The notes: generated from the letters alone by a model not told the origin. A DNA stretch of 64,000 nt from Sulfurovum sp. AR (GCF_000296775.1 NZ_AJLE01000009.1:1-64000), one strand, 5' to 3'; counted from the stretch's first letter, positions 1 to 11,970 are shown. A program made the numbers and translations.

Positions 1-3000
1 TGTCATTGTATCTGCTTCTACTGTCGCAAGAATAATGTCTTCAGGCTGGATCTTATCACCATTTTCAAAGAGGATGATATCCACACGGTTTGTCAAAGTA
101 AACCAATCAACTAGCGTAATTCGGTCTGTTAGTTCAGCTCCACTCTTTCCTTCTTCTTTAAGAGTCAGAACAAGACTGTTTGCTTCTTCAGTGATAATAA
201 CATCGGCCATAGAAATACCCGCACCAAAACTCAGTGTATCCAGACCCGAGGCATCAATGATAACATCTGCGCCGTCGCCTCTGTTGTAAATATAAGTATC
301 ATTACCTGAACCACCTTGAAGCGTATCATTTCCAGTTCCGCCGTTTAAGATATCGTTTCCATTACCACCATTAAGGATATCATTCCCGGCACCAGCATTA
401 AGCACATCATCTCTACTATCAATTCCTGAGATTTCATCATCTTTTTCTGTTCCAATAGAGCTGACAATTTCATCGATACTCATCTCCGTTCCATCACGGA
501 AAGTAAGTAGCTCGACTCGTGAATCCTCCAAGAACCAATCACGTACCATAATCTTGTCATTTAAGTTGTAAAATGTCTTACCGTACTCTTTGATACCTAT
601 GACCAAAGTATTGCCGTACTGTTTAAAGACGAGGTCATCTTTTGTGATACCCTCACCAAAGTTGATATTATCAGATCCGTTGGTATCATGAATAAGGTCT
701 TCCCCATCACCGCGATTAAAGATATAGGTCTCATTACCTGAAGTATCTCTAAAGTAATCCGACCCTTGGCCACCTTCAATGATGTCATTCCCTGCACCTG
801 CATTGATATCATCATCCCCGCCGGCACTTTCTATACGGTCATTTTGAGCCGTACCTGAAATGATATTGTCTTCATTTCCATAGACATAATAACGTTTGGA
901 TGTCCATGCATCGCTAAAAGTGATCGGAGCGAAGACTTCATCCTTATTGATAAGCATCTCTTCACCGTCACTAAAGATGATCTTCTCTATTCCACGCTTA
1001 GGGTCTTGCCAATCTTTGATCACGACAATATCTTGAAGCGCTTCATACGTCTCGTTCGTGTCGATAACCTTGATGATAAGGTTAGCTCCGTTCACACCGA
1101 TCTGTACATCAGTTCTGTTGATGTCTGAGGTAAACATCAAAGTATCGTTTCCAGCCGTGATCTCGATATCATCATTAAGGGCAGTATCATCGATTACAAC
1201 CGTGAAATTACCGCGGCTGTAGACATAAGTATCGTCACCTCTATCTCCACGTAATATAGAACCCGGTTTAGCAAACAATGTGTCTTCGATATTGACATTG
1301 ACAAAGGCCGAAGCGATATTGTCACTTACCCAGCTTGTCCCATCTGCAAACTCAAAAGTTTCGATATTATTATTGACTTTAAACCAATCAGAAATGATAA
1401 TGGAGTCGGAAAGTTCATTGAAGTTCTTACCGACTTCTTTAATACTGACGATAAGATCATACTTATCTTGTTTAACGATAAGATCATCTTTTGTAATACC
1501 CACACCAAAACGCAGGACATCCGTTCCAGCCATATCCAATATCTCATCCAAACCGTCACCTCGGTTAAACAGATATGTATCATGACCGATACCACCTCTT
1601 AATGTATCATCTCCTGCCCCACCAGTGATCGTGTCATTACCTGTTCCTGCATCGATCGTGTCATTACCAGCACCACCAGAAAGTGTATCATCTCCTGCAG
1701 CTGAGTTGATGATGTCATTTCCTTCACCGCCGTCAATGACATCATTGCCGTCACCTGTAACGATTCTGTCATCTCCACCCAAAGCATTGACCGAAACATC
1801 ATCATTTCCAAAGATCAGATAATCATCACCCTCCGTACCGCCTTGGATCTCATCTAGACTCAATTGCGTACCATCAGCAAGAAGGAGTTTTTCTACACGG
1901 TTCTCTACATTCAACCAGTCTTTGATACGAATCACATCTGTAAGGTCCTCAAAGAGCACACCGACTTCTTTAAGCGCAATAATAAGATCAGACCCTTCTG
2001 CTTTGACAGCAAGATCTTCTTTAACGATACCAAGACCAAAGACCAAAGTATCCAAACCGCCATTACCTTGGTACTGATTGTTCGAACCGTATCGATAATC
2101 GTCATAGATCGTATCTTTACCGTCTCCACGATTGTAGATATAAGTATCATCTCCTGCGCCACCATATAGACTATCGGAGCCTGTACCGCCCTCAAGAGTG
2201 TCATTTCCACTACCCGAACGTAATGCATCCGTACCGGCTCCACCGCTTAAGGTATCGTTGCCGGCTTTTGAGTCAAGTGTATCATTACCATCACCACCGT
2301 CGATGACATCATTCCCCGCACCAGAGATCACAAGATCATCCCCGCCAAGTGCGTTGACATTAACAGCAGAATCGCCATAAACTAGGTTGTCATTTCCTTC
2401 TGTTCCCTGCTGGATCTCATCAAGACTGATACTTGTTCCATCAGACAGAAGAAGATTCTCGATTCGGTTGTTGGTATTGAACCAGTCTTTTAAAGTCACC
2501 TTGTCACTAAGTTGATCAAAGGTCTTTCCGTCTTCTTTGAGACCTATAATAAGGTCATTCCCATTTGCTTTTACAGCAAGGTCAGTTTTCAAAATACCTT
2601 CTGCAAATACAAGAGTGTCTGTACCTCCATTTCCTTGCCTGCTTCCGCTATAACGGTAATCGTCATAAACTGTATCCTGCCCGTCTCCGCGTCCAAAAGT
2701 ATAAGTATCGTTTCCTAATCCGCCTTCAAGCCTGTCTATTCCTGCTCCACCGCTTAGACTGTCATTTCCGCTTCCTGCTTGAAGAAGGTCGTCACCTGCT
2801 CCACCACTGAGTACATCATTCCCAGCATTTGAGACAAGAGTATCATTACCCACATTTCCTTCAAGTGTATCATTACCGCTTCCTGTTGTTACACTGTCAT
2901 TCCCCGCCAAAGCATCAAGAACGGTGTCCGTATCTCCGTAAACAAGATAGTCATTAGCATCGGTTGCCTGTTGTATCTCTTCAAGAGAGACTTCCGTTCC

Positions 3001-6000
3001 GTCAGAAAGCTTGATATGTTCGACTCTGTTGTTTGCGTTCAGCCAATTTGTAAGTGTAATGACATCACTCAGTTCAGCAAGTGTTTTACCATCTTCTTTG
3101 ATCGCAAGCACTAGATCACTGCTTCCCGGTGTGACGATGGCGATAAGATCAGCCTTAGTGATTCCTTCACCAAACTGTAAGGTGTCATCTCCTGCATTGG
3201 CTGAATAGTTTCCATAACTATACGCATCGTAGATCGTATCTTTTCCGTCACCTAGATTAAAGACATAGGTATCATTTCCTGCTCCACCATATAGTGTATC
3301 TGATCCTTCTGCTCCGCTTAGAACGTCATTTCCATATCCGGCATCAAGAACATCATTTCCAAGACCACCGTCTAAGATATCGTTTCCGCTACCTGCACTT
3401 AAGCTGTCATTTCCTTCGCCACCTATTAGCGTATCATTTCCACTTCCGCCATCAAGAGTATCATCTCCCAGTCCGCCATCAAGAGTATCGTGTCCATCTG
3501 CTCCAGTCAAGGTATCATTATCTGCGCCACCGCTTAAGCTGTCATCCCCACTACCGGCATTCAGGTTATCTGCACCTGTTCCACCACTTAGCGTATCGTT
3601 CCCTGCCCCTGAAGAGACTGTATCGTTTCCTGCTCCACCTTCAATCACATCGGCACCACTTCCTGAGGTCACGACATCATTGCCATCTCCTGCATCGATG
3701 GTGATTCCGCTGTCACCAAAGACAAGGGCGTCGTCACCCACTGTTCCTACTTGAAACTCGTCAAGAAAGATCTCTGTCCCGTCAGATAAGATAATGTTTT
3801 CCAAACGGTTTGCAGCATTTTTCCAGTTTTTGATCGTGATCGTATCACTTAGCTCTTCAAAAGTCTTACCTGTTTCTTTGAAACCTATCACGACATCGCT
3901 GTTCTCCTGGGAAAGAACGACAATGATGTCATCTCTAGTAATACCAGCACCCAATTGAAGTGTATCTACCCCTGATGCATCGATGATCGTATCTTTACCA
4001 TCTCCAAGGTTGAAGAGATACGTATCATTCCCGCTTCCGCCATCAAGGGAGTCATTTCCAAGACCACCTGTGAGGATGTCATTTCCAGCATTACCTTCAA
4101 GAATGTCATCGCCAGTTCCACCGTCAATCGTATCATCACCGCCAAGACCACGGATCGTATCATCTCCGCCTTGTGCATTTAGCGTATCGTTAGCATTAGT
4201 AAGGTCAACATTATCGCTTTCATCAGAAACGAAATGTGCATTGATAATCGCAGAGACATCTAATTTACGGCCATCCGAGAAAACGATGTCTTCGATGCGA
4301 TGCCCTGTATTCTTCCAATCTTTCAACGTCACTACATCTGTCAGATCTTCAAATGCAACACCAACCTCTTGAACCGCAAGTATCAGGTCCGCTCCAACAG
4401 ATTTTAAGATGATATCTTCCAGCGCAATGCCCTCTCTAAAACGGAGCAAATCATTTCCGCCACCATCATAGATGGTATCCGACCCGTCACCTTTTTCATA
4501 GATATAGGTATCGTTAGCACCATACCCGAGAATAGTATCATTACCTTTACCTGAAAGGACAGTCGACCCTTGAGCCAAGATTGTCTCATCTGCATCCGTG
4601 CCCATAACCAAAGAGCGTTCATTACGAACACTTTCTAAGGAGTTCATGTCAAACGTGTCCAGACCATCTCTGTAAAATGCTGTACCATCTGTCTCAAACA
4701 CACGTGCATTGATCGATCCGTTTAAAACAGAAGAGATAAAACTCTTTTCAAAACTCTCATTAAGGCCTGCAGTGATAGTGCTATGACTGAAATTCAAAGT
4801 ATCATCTGCCTTGAGGTTTTTCATCATCTGTGCAAGGTAGAGTTTATCCTCAAATCCAGCTGTATCACTGTTCAAATACGCTATAGCACTATTATAAAAA
4901 GCGACACTGTCTGTTAAGACAAATGTATCTGTATTTACGCTGTATTCTAAGCCGACAAGATCGTCTTGATAAAATGCTTCGATCGAGAAGATCGCTTGAT
5001 AGCGATTAAACAAGATGCTGTAATGTCCGTTAATATAACTTGTTATATATCTACTGTTCGTCATAGACAGATTCTGTGCATTACCTGCTTTTAACAGTTC
5101 GGCATTGCTTATAAGTCTATTCTCGATTCTAGGAGTAGAAGCGCTTTGAGCTATAAACTTTTCAAGTATCCATACTTTTTTATCGATATCTGACACAGTC
5201 GGTGCTTCATCAAGTCCATATTGTGCTTGAAGTTCTTGCTGTTTTGCAGTGTATCCTGTCCAGCCTTCCAGATAAGCTTGAAAACTTCCGGATACTTTTG
5301 AGATATCTAGAGTATAGTCAAGTGTAAGGTTTTTAAATGCCTCATTCATGTTATAACCGTAGAAACTGTCAAGTACCAGTCCATACCCTCTTAGATCGGG
5401 AAAATCATTCGTGATCGGGTCTACAGTAAAATCAGGAATATCTTCAGGGCTTATATCCGTTATTCTCGTATCGAACTGCAGTTGAACATCTGCTGCCAGT
5501 TCAAGATCACCTTGTAGGTCCGTATAGTGAGAAGCTTCGCTGATCATGTTACCATTTATATTGATATCTGTCTCAATAGCACGAAGGTCTATGGAAGAGA
5601 TGCCTGCTTCGCTTAGGCTTTTAAGTTCACTCTCTTGAGAACGTCCATCCTGATTTTCATCCTGCCACACCTGCAAACGGTTATATAGTTCATCACGTCT
5701 GTCTATTCTGAAGTCATGATTACTGTCAGCTATCTCTTTGAGTTCTTCGAATCCGCTCTTAGAGAGATTTCCAAAGACTTCATCAACACCGTCAACCCAG
5801 CCATCTTCATCTTTATCATAGACAAGTATCCCGTCATTGGCTTCAACCCAGCCTACCTGCTCACGTATACCATCGCCTGTAATATCAAAGAATGCTGAAG
5901 AGTCTGCTAGATTCTGCGTCGAGATCAATCCATCTTGATCAAGGTCAAGGACTAATGGATCACCCCTTCTAATAGAATCATCAGGATCATAATCCGGTAC

Positions 6001-8124
6001 TTTACCTGGGTCTCGTTGTGGTGTTCCGTCATCATTAGTTCCGTCATCATCAAGAATAGTTACTACACCACTACCATCAGCAATACCAACTTTATTTTCT
6101 GTTTCACCCCACGTCCAATAATCAACGATACTAATAGAAGTTGTAGTATTTGGTTCTGGTTCAGTATCACCGTACCAATATACTGGAACAGATATACTAG
6201 TCGTATGTGCCGGTATTACATAGTCATTCAAATCAGACATAGTGATATGTAGGTCTTCATTTAGTGCATTGCTCAGAGAAACTGTTACACTGGTATATTC
6301 AATATGATCATTACCCTCAGCACTTCTCCCATCTGAGACACTTAAAAGATATAGCGTCGGTTCAGTCGCACCATCATCGGCAGGATCAGTGTCTCCACCT
6401 CCTGTACCACCACCAGCTGCACCAGAACCATCATCATTATTCGGATCGGTAGGATCGATAGGGTCTGGAGGGATAATAATTCCAAAATCACCGCTATTAA
6501 AATTTTTTACGGTAAAGTATTTCCCTGTAACATCATTTCCCGTTCCTGTACGTTCCATAACAGTCAGATCACCACCATTATAATGATAGAGAAAACGACC
6601 ATCACTGTATAGGTTATTTATGATTTGACCATTGTCAGTACGCGCATACCCTAGTTTATTCAATCCACGTGTATCGTGCCAAAGCCATTTACCATTGAAA
6701 GAGAAGGTTCCACTTCCATCACTATCATCAACAATATCTTGATCATTAACACTATAGTAGTCATAGCCATCACCACCCATAAGTGTATCTTGTTTATCAA
6801 TATCTTCTTTGTACTCATAGGTATAATAACCATTATGGGCTATCCGTTTTAGTTCTCCACCGACAAGGTGGTCATTTTTATCTCCACCACGGATGGTATC
6901 TTCACCTTCACCCCCTACAAGTAAATTATAGCCTGTATAGCCTGCATTATCATCTGTTAGGTCTTTTTTTCCTCCATAGATAATATCGTTGTCAGCTCCT
7001 CCATAAATATGGTCTATTCCTTCACCTCCTATAAGGGTATCAACTCCTCCTCCTCCATAGATAGTGTCTTTTCCACCATAGCCATAAATAGTATCCCCAT
7101 CATCTGTCTTATTGCTACTTTCACTACCATCAGAATTATCGCCATAAATAGTATTATTCCCATCGCTTCCATAGATGGTGTCTCTTCCATCTCCACCGTA
7201 GAGTCTATCATCTGAAATACTACTATGCTGCTCTAACTTATCTGCCCAGAGAATGTCGTCACCCAATTCACCATACAGGGTATCTCTACCTTCCCCTCCA
7301 ATAATAGTATCATCTCCTCCACCATTCTCAGCTAATGCATCTTTTAGACTCTCGGCAAAACTATATTCATCAAAATAACCATCACCTCGTAATATATCAT
7401 CGTTATCTCCTCCATCTATATAGTCATCACCTGCTCCACCGACAAAGCTATTTGACAATTGATTTCCAAGTAAGGAAACATTATCGCCATCATTTAAGTT
7501 TGTACTTCTATTTTTACCAGTAAAAGAGTCTGCTCCAGCTGGAGTCCAATTATTAAGACGAGAATACCCTCGCCTTTGTATATCTGGATTATTACTTAAA
7601 CCAACCATATTTCTGAAATCTCTTGATTTATTATACATATTTTCATAACTTGCCGTAGGTTCTTGTGCATACATTTCTTGATCAGATACACTCCAATTGT
7701 TTTCTTGACCTAAAAGCATACGTGTCAATAATTCCATATCTCCATTCGCCTGTCTAGCTGCTTTTGCTAAGACTGCATTCCGAAGTTCATCTTTATCAGT
7801 AGCATCACCTATACCAAGTAAATCCAGTATAGCATGTCCCAATTCATGTACTGCTCCAACCATATTATCATATTGAAAAAATGTAATCTTTCCATCAACC
7901 GACAATACAGGAACCCGACCCCCAGATCCAGTCTTAATTACCAAAGAAGGTTTTGGAGGATGTCCTGAATAACTTGCTCCCCCATTAGTTGCCTCTTCTG
8001 TAACGTCGATAGTATATGTTTGACCTGGATTCTTGCTTTCCCAGTATGCTACTGCATCTTTCAGTAATTGAGCTTCTTCATTTGGAATTTGTGGGTATTT
8101 ATTTATGAAATCTTGAATTGTCAT
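1..8124 (-). CDS. Giant RTX calcium-binding protein with N-terminal HExxH peptidase-like domain (partial, C-terminus off window)
   Basis: An open frame of 2708 codons runs off the left edge with no stop. The ATG has AAGGAAAACAA just upstream. An N-terminal region carries HELGH at residues 93-97, a zincin zinc-binding motif; the closest family I can suggest is M91/NleD-like, which is inference. A first block of RTX nonapeptides (GGxGxDxLx) spans about residues 230-400. A Pro/Asp/Gly linker precedes a Calx-beta-like domain (about 590-690, ending VTILDDD). The RTX-associated segment [12 protein letters not shown]...EQVGWV...DG.LVYD.D.DG..D...EVFGN lies at about 720-790. A helical region follows to about 1160, then about nine RTX modules to the edge. 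No signal peptide is visible, which fits type I secretion through a C-terminal signal outside the window. Likely role: secreted or surface-bound Ca2+-dependent adhesin, toxin or protease. No secretion genes are visible here. Confidence 0.9.
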   Translation of the reverse strand, partial: MTIQDFINKYPQIPNEEAQLLKDAVAYWESKNPGQTYTIDVTEEATNGGASYSGHPPKPSLVIKTGSGGRVPVLSVDGKITFFQYDNMVGAVHELGHAILDLLGIGDATDKDELRNAVLAKAARQANGDMELLTRMLLGQENNWSVSDQEMYAQEPTASYENMYNKSRDFRNMVGLSNNPDIQRRGYSRLNNWTPAGADSFTGKNRSTNLNDGDNVSLLGNQLSNSFVGGAGDDYIDGGDNDDILRGDGYFDEYSFAESLKDALAENGGGDDTIIGGEGRDTLYGELGDDILWADKLEQHSSISDDRLYGGDGRDTIYGSDGNNTIYGDNSDGSESSNKTDDGDTIYGYGGKDTIYGGGGVDTLIGGEGIDHIYGGADNDIIYGGKKDLTDDNAGYTGYNLLVGGEGEDTIRGGDKNDHLVGGELKRIAHNGYYTYEYKEDIDKQDTLMGGDGYDYYSVNDQDIVDDSDGSGTFSFNGKWLWHDTRGLNKLGYARTDNGQIINNLYSDGRFLYHYNGGDLTVMERTGTGNDVTGKYFTVKNFNSGDFGIIIPPDPIDPTDPNNDDGSGAAGGGTGGGDTDPADDGATEPTLYLLSVSDGRSAEGNDHIEYTSVTVSLSNALNEDLHITMSDLNDYVIPAHTTSISVPVYWYGDTEPEPNTTTSISIVDYWTWGETENKVGIADGSGVVTILDDDGTNDDGTPQRDPGKVPDYDPDDSIRRGDPLVLDLDQDGLISTQNLADSSAFFDITGDGIREQVGWVEANDGILVYDKDEDGWVDGVDEVFGNLSKSGFEELKEIADSNHDFRIDRRDELYNRLQVWQDENQDGRSQESELKSLSEAGISSIDLRAIETDININGNMISEASHYTDLQGDLELAADVQLQFDTRITDISPEDIPDFTVDPITNDFPDLRGYGLVLDSFYGYNMNEAFKNLTLDYTLDISKVSGSFQAYLEGWTGYTAKQQELQAQYGLDEAPTVSDIDKKVWILEKFIAQSASTPRIENRLISNAELLKAGNAQNLSMTNSRYITSYINGHYSILFNRYQAIFSIEAFYQDDLVGLEYSVNTDTFVLTDSVAFYNSAIAYLNSDTAGFEDKLYLAQMMKNLKADDTLNFSHSTITAGLNESFEKSFISSVLNGSINARVFETDGTAFYRDGLDTFDMNSLESVRNERSLVMGTDADETILAQGSTVLSGKGNDTILGYGANDTYIYEKGDGSDTIYDGGGNDLLRFREGIALEDIILKSVGADLILAVQEVGVAFEDLTDVVTLKDWKNTGHRIEDIVFSDGRKLDVSAIINAHFVSDESDNVDLTNANDTLNAQGGDDTIRGLGGDDTIDGGTGDDILEGNAGNDILTGGLGNDSLDGGSGNDTYLFNLGDGKDTIIDASGVDTLQLGAGITRDDIIVVLSQENSDVVIGFKETGKTFEELSDTITIKNWKNAANRLENIILSDGTEIFLDEFQVGTVGDDALVFGDSGITIDAGDGNDVVTSGSGADVIEGGAGNDTVSSGAGNDTLSGGTGADNLNAGSGDDSLSGGADNDTLTGADGHDTLDGGLGDDTLDGGSGNDTLIGGEGNDSLSAGSGNDILDGGLGNDVLDAGYGNDVLSGAEGSDTLYGGAGNDTYVFNLGDGKDTIYDAYSYGNYSANAGDDTLQFGEGITKADLIAIVTPGSSDLVLAIKEDGKTLAELSDVITLTNWLNANNRVEHIKLSDGTEVSLEEIQQATDANDYLVYGDTDTVLDALAGNDSVTTGSGNDTLEGNVGNDTLVSNAGNDVLSGGAGDDLLQAGSGNDSLSGGAGIDRLEGGLGNDTYTFGRGDGQDTVYDDYRYSGSRQGNGGTDTLVFAEGILKTDLAVKANGNDLIIGLKEDGKTFDQLSDKVTLKDWFNTNNRIENLLLSDGTSISLDEIQQGTEGNDNLVYGDSAVNVNALGGDDLVISGAGNDVIDGGDGNDTLDSKAGNDTLSGGAGTDALRSGSGNDTLEGGTGSDSLYGGAGDDTYIYNRGDGKDTIYDDYRYGSNNQYQGNGGLDTLVFGLGIVKEDLAVKAEGSDLIIALKEVGVLFEDLTDVIRIKDWLNVENRVEKLLLADGTQLSLDEIQGGTEGDDYLIFGNDDVSVNALGGDDRIVTGDGNDVIDGGEGNDIINSAAGDDTLSGGAGNDTIDAGTGNDTITGGAGDDTLRGGIGHDTYLFNRGDGLDEILDMAGTDVLRFGVGITKDDLIVKQDKYDLIVSIKEVGKNFNELSDSIIISDWFKVNNNIETFEFADGTSWVSDNIASAFVNVNIEDTLFAKPGSILRGDRGDDTYVYSRGNFTVVIDDTALNDDIEITAGNDTLMFTSDINRTDVQIGVNGANLIIKVIDTNETYEALQDIVVIKDWQDPKRGIEKIIFSDGEEMLINKDEVFAPITFSDAWTSKRYYVYGNEDNIISGTAQNDRIESAGGDDDINAGAGNDIIEGGQGSDYFRDTSGNETYIFNRGDGEDLIHDTNGSDNINFGEGITKDDLVFKQYGNTLVIGIKEYGKTFYNLNDKIMVRDWFLEDSRVELLTFRDGTEMSIDEIVSSIGTEKDDEISGIDSRDDVLNAGAGNDILNGGNGNDILNGGTGNDTLQGGSGNDTYIYNRGDGADVIIDASGLDTLSFGAGISMADVIITEEANSLVLTLKEEGKSGAELTDRITLVDWFTLTNRVDIILFENGDKIQPEDIILATVEADTMT
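230..4560 (-). repeat. About nine tandem RTX + HCBP-related modules within the giant gene
   Basis: Each module has several GGxGNDxLx nonapeptides, then a TY(I/L/V)(F/Y)NRGDGxD-type strand, then a conserved FGxGIxxxDLIVxxxGxDLII...DxIxIxDWF...NRIExLxFxDGT segment. That segment resembles the haemolysin-type calcium-binding related domain (PF06594). The TYxxNRGDG-like motif recurs near 275, 715, 1220, 1570, 2140, 2695, 3260, 4010 and 4490. Module length is therefore about 350-750 bp. The block is repetitive at DNA level, so length variation between strains is likely. Confidence 0.8.
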
Positions 8125-8138
8125 TTGTTTTCCTTGTT

Positions 8139-9101
8139 TTATTTAATATAAAAATCTAAACGCGTACCATCGTCTAAATCATTTGCTGTTCTTGTATTTA
8201 AAAAATAAGATTTTGAATAATACAACTTCCCATTTTTGTCTTTAGCTAATAACATAAGAGTCCCCTCTTTATAAAACCTCGTCAGCACCTTTAAAGGTAA
8301 ACGGGAGTAATTGGAAAATTTTGCAAAAAATATTAATGGAAACTTATTACCCGTATATAGTAGTGCCACTGACTCTAAATCTTTAGAAGAAAGTATTTTT
8401 ATTCCTGTTTTATAATTAACTGACTTCAAACATTGTTCTTCATACCAAAGACTTTTTGGCATTGCATTTAAACTTTTATTACTGCACATCAGCTGTATAC
8501 TATTACCTACTTCAGATTTTTTCATTTGCTCAGTTTTATCTACACCATAAAGCAATTGAATCACTTCTTTAATAGTAGTTGCAGTCCATACTTTTTGATC
8601 AACACCATTAGACAAAACATTTGTAACTTCAGGATATAAGTGTTTTTTTGAAATCATATTTTCTCTAAAAATTTCACAACTTTTTTTTACTTTTTTATCA
8701 TGATTATCTATAATTTCATATTCAATTTTTTGTGCATAAGGCGAAAAATCTTCAAAATTGAAACGCACTCCTTTGTATTTAAAGTTTATAGGATCACCAA
8801 AAGATATATTTAAAACATCTGTGTTGGAGACCTTAGCTTTAATATTTCGGATAAAGCTAATACTATTTTTGTATGATGTTTTTTTTAATATCCGTTTAGG
8901 CTTCACTCTTATATATGCCATCGAAGTCATTCCATCTTTTATTTTAGTTTGACACTGAGCAAAATTTTTTTGATCAACTCCTACATTTATATTTTTCCCA
9001 ACACATTCATTTTCTTGAGCATAAAGCGCCGTCCATAACAAAATCATTATTGTTATTACAACATTTAAGGCAGATCGCAAATCTACACTTTTATTTTTCA
9101 T
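8139..9101 (-). CDS. Exported protein of unknown family, upstream partner of the RTX gene
   Basis: This 320-residue protein has a hydrophobic N-terminal segment (about residues 13-28) ending in YAQ, which looks like a signal peptide. The mature protein is Lys-rich with several Cys and no domain I recognise. The start overlaps the end of the ankyrin/DUF1566 gene by 11 bp, and the stop lies 14 bp before the giant RTX start, so the three genes form one transcription unit. Base composition is clearly AT-richer than the core genes, suggesting acquired DNA. Its place immediately before a secreted peptidase-like protein would suit an accessory, inhibitor or immunity role, but nothing in the sequence proves this. 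Confidence 0.8.
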   Translation of the reverse strand: MKNKSVDLRSALNVVITIMILLWTALYAQENECVGKNINVGVDQKNFAQCQTKIKDGMTSMAYIRVKPKRILKKTSYKNSISFIRNIKAKVSNTDVLNISFGDPINFKYKGVRFNFEDFSPYAQKIEYEIIDNHDKKVKKSCEIFRENMISKKHLYPEVTNVLSNGVDQKVWTATTIKEVIQLLYGVDKTEQMKKSEVGNSIQLMCSNKSLNAMPKSLWYEEQCLKSVNYKTGIKILSSKDLESVALLYTGNKFPLIFFAKFSNYSRLPLKVLTRFYKEGTLMLLAKDKNGKLYYSKSYFLNTRTANDLDDGTRLDFYIK

Positions 9102-10164
9102 TATAAATTCCTCTCACACATCGAATTAGATTCTTGTTGCACATAGAACAGATATTTCCGCTTCTTTTGATAGCGACATTAAGATAAACCATCTCGCCCT
9201 CTTCATCTTTTGCCCAGAAGACGGATGGTGACAAGTTGGGAAAACGCTTTGGGTCCATGTAGTATCTGCTGATACCGTCTATCGTGAAGTCAATGACTGC
9301 ACTTTCTAAAAGAATGGACTGATATTCATTGAGTGTAGGCACCCGCCAGTCTGTGTATCCTGCCCAGTTGAGTTCTGCGCAATAAGCCTGCGCCTCTTCT
9401 GCAGTAGGTTTATCATGACGGTTTTTTAAAGTTTTTCTCTCCCACATCAGACCCTTGTCTGCCTTAGTAAGTGCTATGAGATCATTTGAAGGAGCTTTTT
9501 CTTCTGTCTGCTTAGTTGGTATCGAAAGCATCTTAAGTACGGAGCTTGGTGCATTGTATTCTTTTGCCAGGTCATACGCCGTTTTTCCAGAGCGTGTCTG
9601 GATGCTTTTATCAGCACCGTTATCAAGCAGGAACCGTGTCACCTCTTCACTGCTGACCCCAACCATCAAAGGCGTGTACCCCCTGCACTTTTTGTTGATA
9701 GAAGATTGTGCACCGTGTTTCAGTAGTGTCTTTGCATTCTCTAAAGAGCCGTAGTTTTGTAAAGCGTTATTACTGATGGAGGAATGAAAAGGAGAACAAG
9801 AACTTTTTGATATACGGTTAACATCACCACCTTTGGATATGATGTATTTCAATATTGCAGGGTTTTTACTCATAGCCGCTTTATGTATAATACCAAACCC
9901 CAAGTCCGACTCGGCCTGAACATCGGCGCCATGCTCAACCAACAAAACAACGATCTCTTTGTCATTTAAACCTGCTGCACTATACAGAGGTGTAAACCCA
10001 CCTTCAAACCTCTCATTAATATTAGCACCCTTGGCAAGTTCGGTTTTTACAGTGGTCAAATCCTGTGCATCCACAGCTAAATAGAGTTCACTTTTTTGCG
10101 CCATCAGACTCAAAGGCAAAAGCAATAAAAATAAGAGACATAAGTTAATACACATTTTTTTCAT
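9091..10164 (-). CDS. Periplasmic ankyrin-repeat protein with C-terminal DUF1566/Lcl domain
   Basis: This 357-residue protein has a cleavable-looking signal peptide (Met-Lys-Lys, a Leu-rich core, Met-Ala-Gln). About six ankyrin repeats follow at residues 25-215, visible as GxTPLxxAA...LLxxGAD units. A DUF1566/Lcl_C domain (about 232-355) contains the hallmark GYTDWRVPTLNEYQS followed by an FWAKDE strand. DUF1566 domains are common in exported proteins of this phylum; they are lectin-like in fold and of unsettled function. It is the first gene of the operon leading into the RTX gene. Export of ankyrin repeats next to a secreted peptidase resembles immunity or chaperone arrangements elsewhere, but that is inference. 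Confidence 0.87.
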   Translation of the reverse strand: MKKMCINLCLLFLLLLPLSLMAQKSELYLAVDAQDLTTVKTELAKGANINERFEGGFTPLYSAAGLNDKEIVVLLVEHGADVQAESDLGFGIIHKAAMSKNPAILKYIISKGGDVNRISKSSCSPFHSSISNNALQNYGSLENAKTLLKHGAQSSINKKCRGYTPLMVGVSSEEVTRFLLDNGADKSIQTRSGKTAYDLAKEYNAPSSVLKMLSIPTKQTEEKAPSNDLIALTKADKGLMWERKTLKNRHDKPTAEEAQAYCAELNWAGYTDWRVPTLNEYQSILLESAVIDFTIDGISRYYMDPKRFPNLSPSVFWAKDEEGEMVYLNVAIKRSGNICSMCNKNLIRCVRGIYNEK

Positions 10165-10683
10165 AAGGTTCCCTATAACCCAAAAATATTTTCTAACCTT
10201 TATTATCTATAAATTATAGTAATAATTACAATTAATATTAAAATAATAGTTGTCACTATAACTAAATCAAAATATAATCACTACAATTTTATTTAAGAAA
10301 AATTTAATTAATTTTTAATATTACTTTAAGTAACACTTTAAATAATACTTTACTATAATTTAAAAAAGATTTTTTAATTAATAAGAATAAATACTACTCT
10401 TTTTATAAGTTTTTAATTTCTGTATTATGCATAAGTCATTGAGTTAGAAGTTCTTAGAATACTTTATGTGTTACCTTTGGATAAATTTATTGTATTTTAT
10501 AAAATTTTAAAATAATTTTTATTTAAATTTCATATCAATGACATTTGAGTTTTGCTATGCTCTTTTTCGATATTAAATGAACGGAATAGATATGAGACTT
10601 AATAGTTTAATAAAACTGTTAACATCATTATTTAGAAAGCTAGCATGATATCCATAGAAATAATTTTATAAAGAGGAATAGAC
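10165..10683. other. Very AT-rich divergent intergenic region
   Basis: A 519-bp spacer between the ankyrin/RTX operon (leftward) and the lipoprotein gene (rightward) with no convincing open frame. It is almost entirely A and T runs such as repeated ATTTAA and TTTTTA tracts. It must contain both divergent promoters, but too many -10-like hexamers occur to choose one. Curved, AT-rich DNA of this kind is typical of silenced horizontally acquired genes. Confidence 0.6.
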
Positions 10684-11412
10684 ATGAAAAGCATCTTAAT
10701 GATAAGAACAATAGTAAGCATTCTAAGTATATTCACTATTATTGGTTGTGGTGGCAGTGGTACTTCAGGAGATACTCTTCTAAATACAGCAGTACAGCAA
10801 CCTTGTACAGAAACAGTTTTTGACTGTACTACGGAATTTACAACAGCAATGATCTCTGGACAATCAATCTATGAATGGAATGATGCCAATGATGATGGTA
10901 TCGCAACAAAAGATGAGTGGCTTCGTGCTACATTCGAAAGTAATGGGAATCTTCTTTTTGAGCGCAATGGAACAACTGAAACTGTCGGTAGCTATACTGT
11001 AGTAGATGGGAAAATTATTGCAACAACCATTGATGGTGACAAAACAATCATACTAAATGCTGCAAGAGCTACAGAGTGGGATGTTACATTTGTTGAAGAT
11101 AAAGAGTCTACAACTTGGTTTCTTGAACTTAAATATAGTTCGGATATGCTAGTGGGCAAAAGATTCTCTATCGAACTTTCTCAGACTGTAGTCGTTGAAT
11201 TCACAGAAACTACTGCAAAAATTTATGATATGGATGGAATTCTTTTACGAGAAGAAGCCTATGCTATAGAAAATGGTATCCTTATTACTAATGCAGAAGG
11301 AGTACGTGACAGAAATTATCTTATCAAATTATACTCAGACGGTAGTCACTTGTCATGGTACGCAGAAGATCCGGAAGCTAATTTATATACCTATGAAGGT
11401 AATGCTTTATAA
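10684..11412 (+). CDS. Lipoprotein with EF-hand-like loop, unknown function
   Basis: This 242-residue protein starts with a lipoprotein signal: a hydrophobic core and lipobox IIGC followed by Gly/Ser. Around residues 64-76 it has WNDANDDGIATKDEW, close to an EF-hand or dockerin-like calcium loop (D-x-N-x-D-G...E), though the usual Ile at loop position 8 is an Ala. The rest looks beta-rich with alternating charged strands. AGAGGAA lies 8 bp before the ATG. It is transcribed away from the RTX operon across the AT-rich spacer, and both encode predicted calcium-binding surface proteins. I cannot name a family for the remainder. Confidence 0.8.
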   Translation: MKSILMIRTIVSILSIFTIIGCGGSGTSGDTLLNTAVQQPCTETVFDCTTEFTTAMISGQSIYEWNDANDDGIATKDEWLRATFESNGNLLFERNGTTETVGSYTVVDGKIIATTIDGDKTIILNAARATEWDVTFVEDKESTTWFLELKYSSDMLVGKRFSIELSQTVVVEFTETTAKIYDMDGILLREEAYAIENGILITNAEGVRDRNYLIKLYSDGSHLSWYAEDPEANLYTYEGNAL

Positions 11413-11427
11413 AAGAATTTCAAACAT

Positions 11428-11454
11428 AAAAGTCCTACCTTTTAGGACTTTATG
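11428..11454 (+). terminator. Stem-loop after lipoprotein gene
   Basis: The stem AAAGTCCTA / TAGGACTTT (9 bp, 5-nt loop) begins 16 bp after the stop codon. The following T tract is short, so termination is likely but not strong. Confidence 0.5.
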
Positions 11455-11615
11455 CCCCAACATCTCAATAGTACACTGTTTTTAAAAATCTGTATTCGAC
11501 GTCACTAAATTAAAGACTAAAAACTTTGTATGTAATATGGGAAAATAAAATATAAAACTATATGATTTCTCTGAAAATACTTTGTATTGATATTAAGTAG
11601 TGATTATAAAAAGGA

Positions 11616-11703
11616 TGGCCGGGAGAGGGGGATTCGAACCCCCGGAGGTGTTACCCTCACCGGTTTTCAAGACCGGCACATTCGACCACTCTGACATCTC
11701 CCG
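11616..11703 (-). tRNA. tRNA-Ser (anticodon TGA)
   Basis: The acceptor stem CGGGAGA/TCTCCCG is intact, with a long variable arm, the T-arm GGGGGTTCGAATCCCCC, discriminator G and an encoded CCA. The anticodon loop is CTTGAAA, giving UGA. It is the last of four tRNAs read leftward as Gly-Leu-Cys-Ser. Its 3' end faces the accessory RTX region. Confidence 0.95.
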
Positions 11704-11756
11704 ACAATTTGAAGCAAAGAATATTACCTAAAGATAGATAAATTCTAGTTGATATG

Positions 11757-11832
11757 TGGAGGAACCAGCCGGACTCGAACCGGCGAATAGCAGCTTTGCA
11801 GGCTGCGGCCTTACCAACTTGGCGATGGTTCC
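11757..11832 (-). tRNA. tRNA-Cys (anticodon GCA)
   Basis: The acceptor stem GGAACCA/TGGTTCC, anticodon loop CTGCAAA (GCA), T-arm with GGTTCGAGTCC, discriminator U typical of tRNA-Cys, and encoded CCA are all present. Confidence 0.95.
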
Positions 11833-11845
11833 ATCTATATATGGG

Positions 11846-11932
11846 TGGTACCCGGAGCCGGACTTGAACCGGCACGGTCACAATGACCGGGGGATTTTAA
11901 GTCCCCTGTGTCTACCATTCCACCACCCGGGC
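11846..11932 (-). tRNA. tRNA-Leu (anticodon TAA)
   Basis: The acceptor stem GCCCGGG/TCCGGGT contains terminal wobble pairs. A long variable arm, anticodon loop CTTAAAA (UAA), T-arm GGTTCAAGTCC and encoded CCA support the call. Confidence 0.95.
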
Positions 11933-11970
11933 ATTATTGGTACCATTCATATATTGACATTCATTTTTCA

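Noticed and set aside
230-4560. Regularly spaced repeats resembling a CRISPR or satellite array
   Set aside because: The units are protein-coding, of unequal length, diverged at DNA level and in one reading frame.
35-7523. Many short open frames on both strands across the RTX gene
   Set aside because: They are shadows of the repetitive RTX coding sequence: low-complexity translations (Ser/Pro, His/Tyr, Met/Ile-rich) with no ribosome-binding sites, while the continuous minus frame gives a coherent RTX protein.
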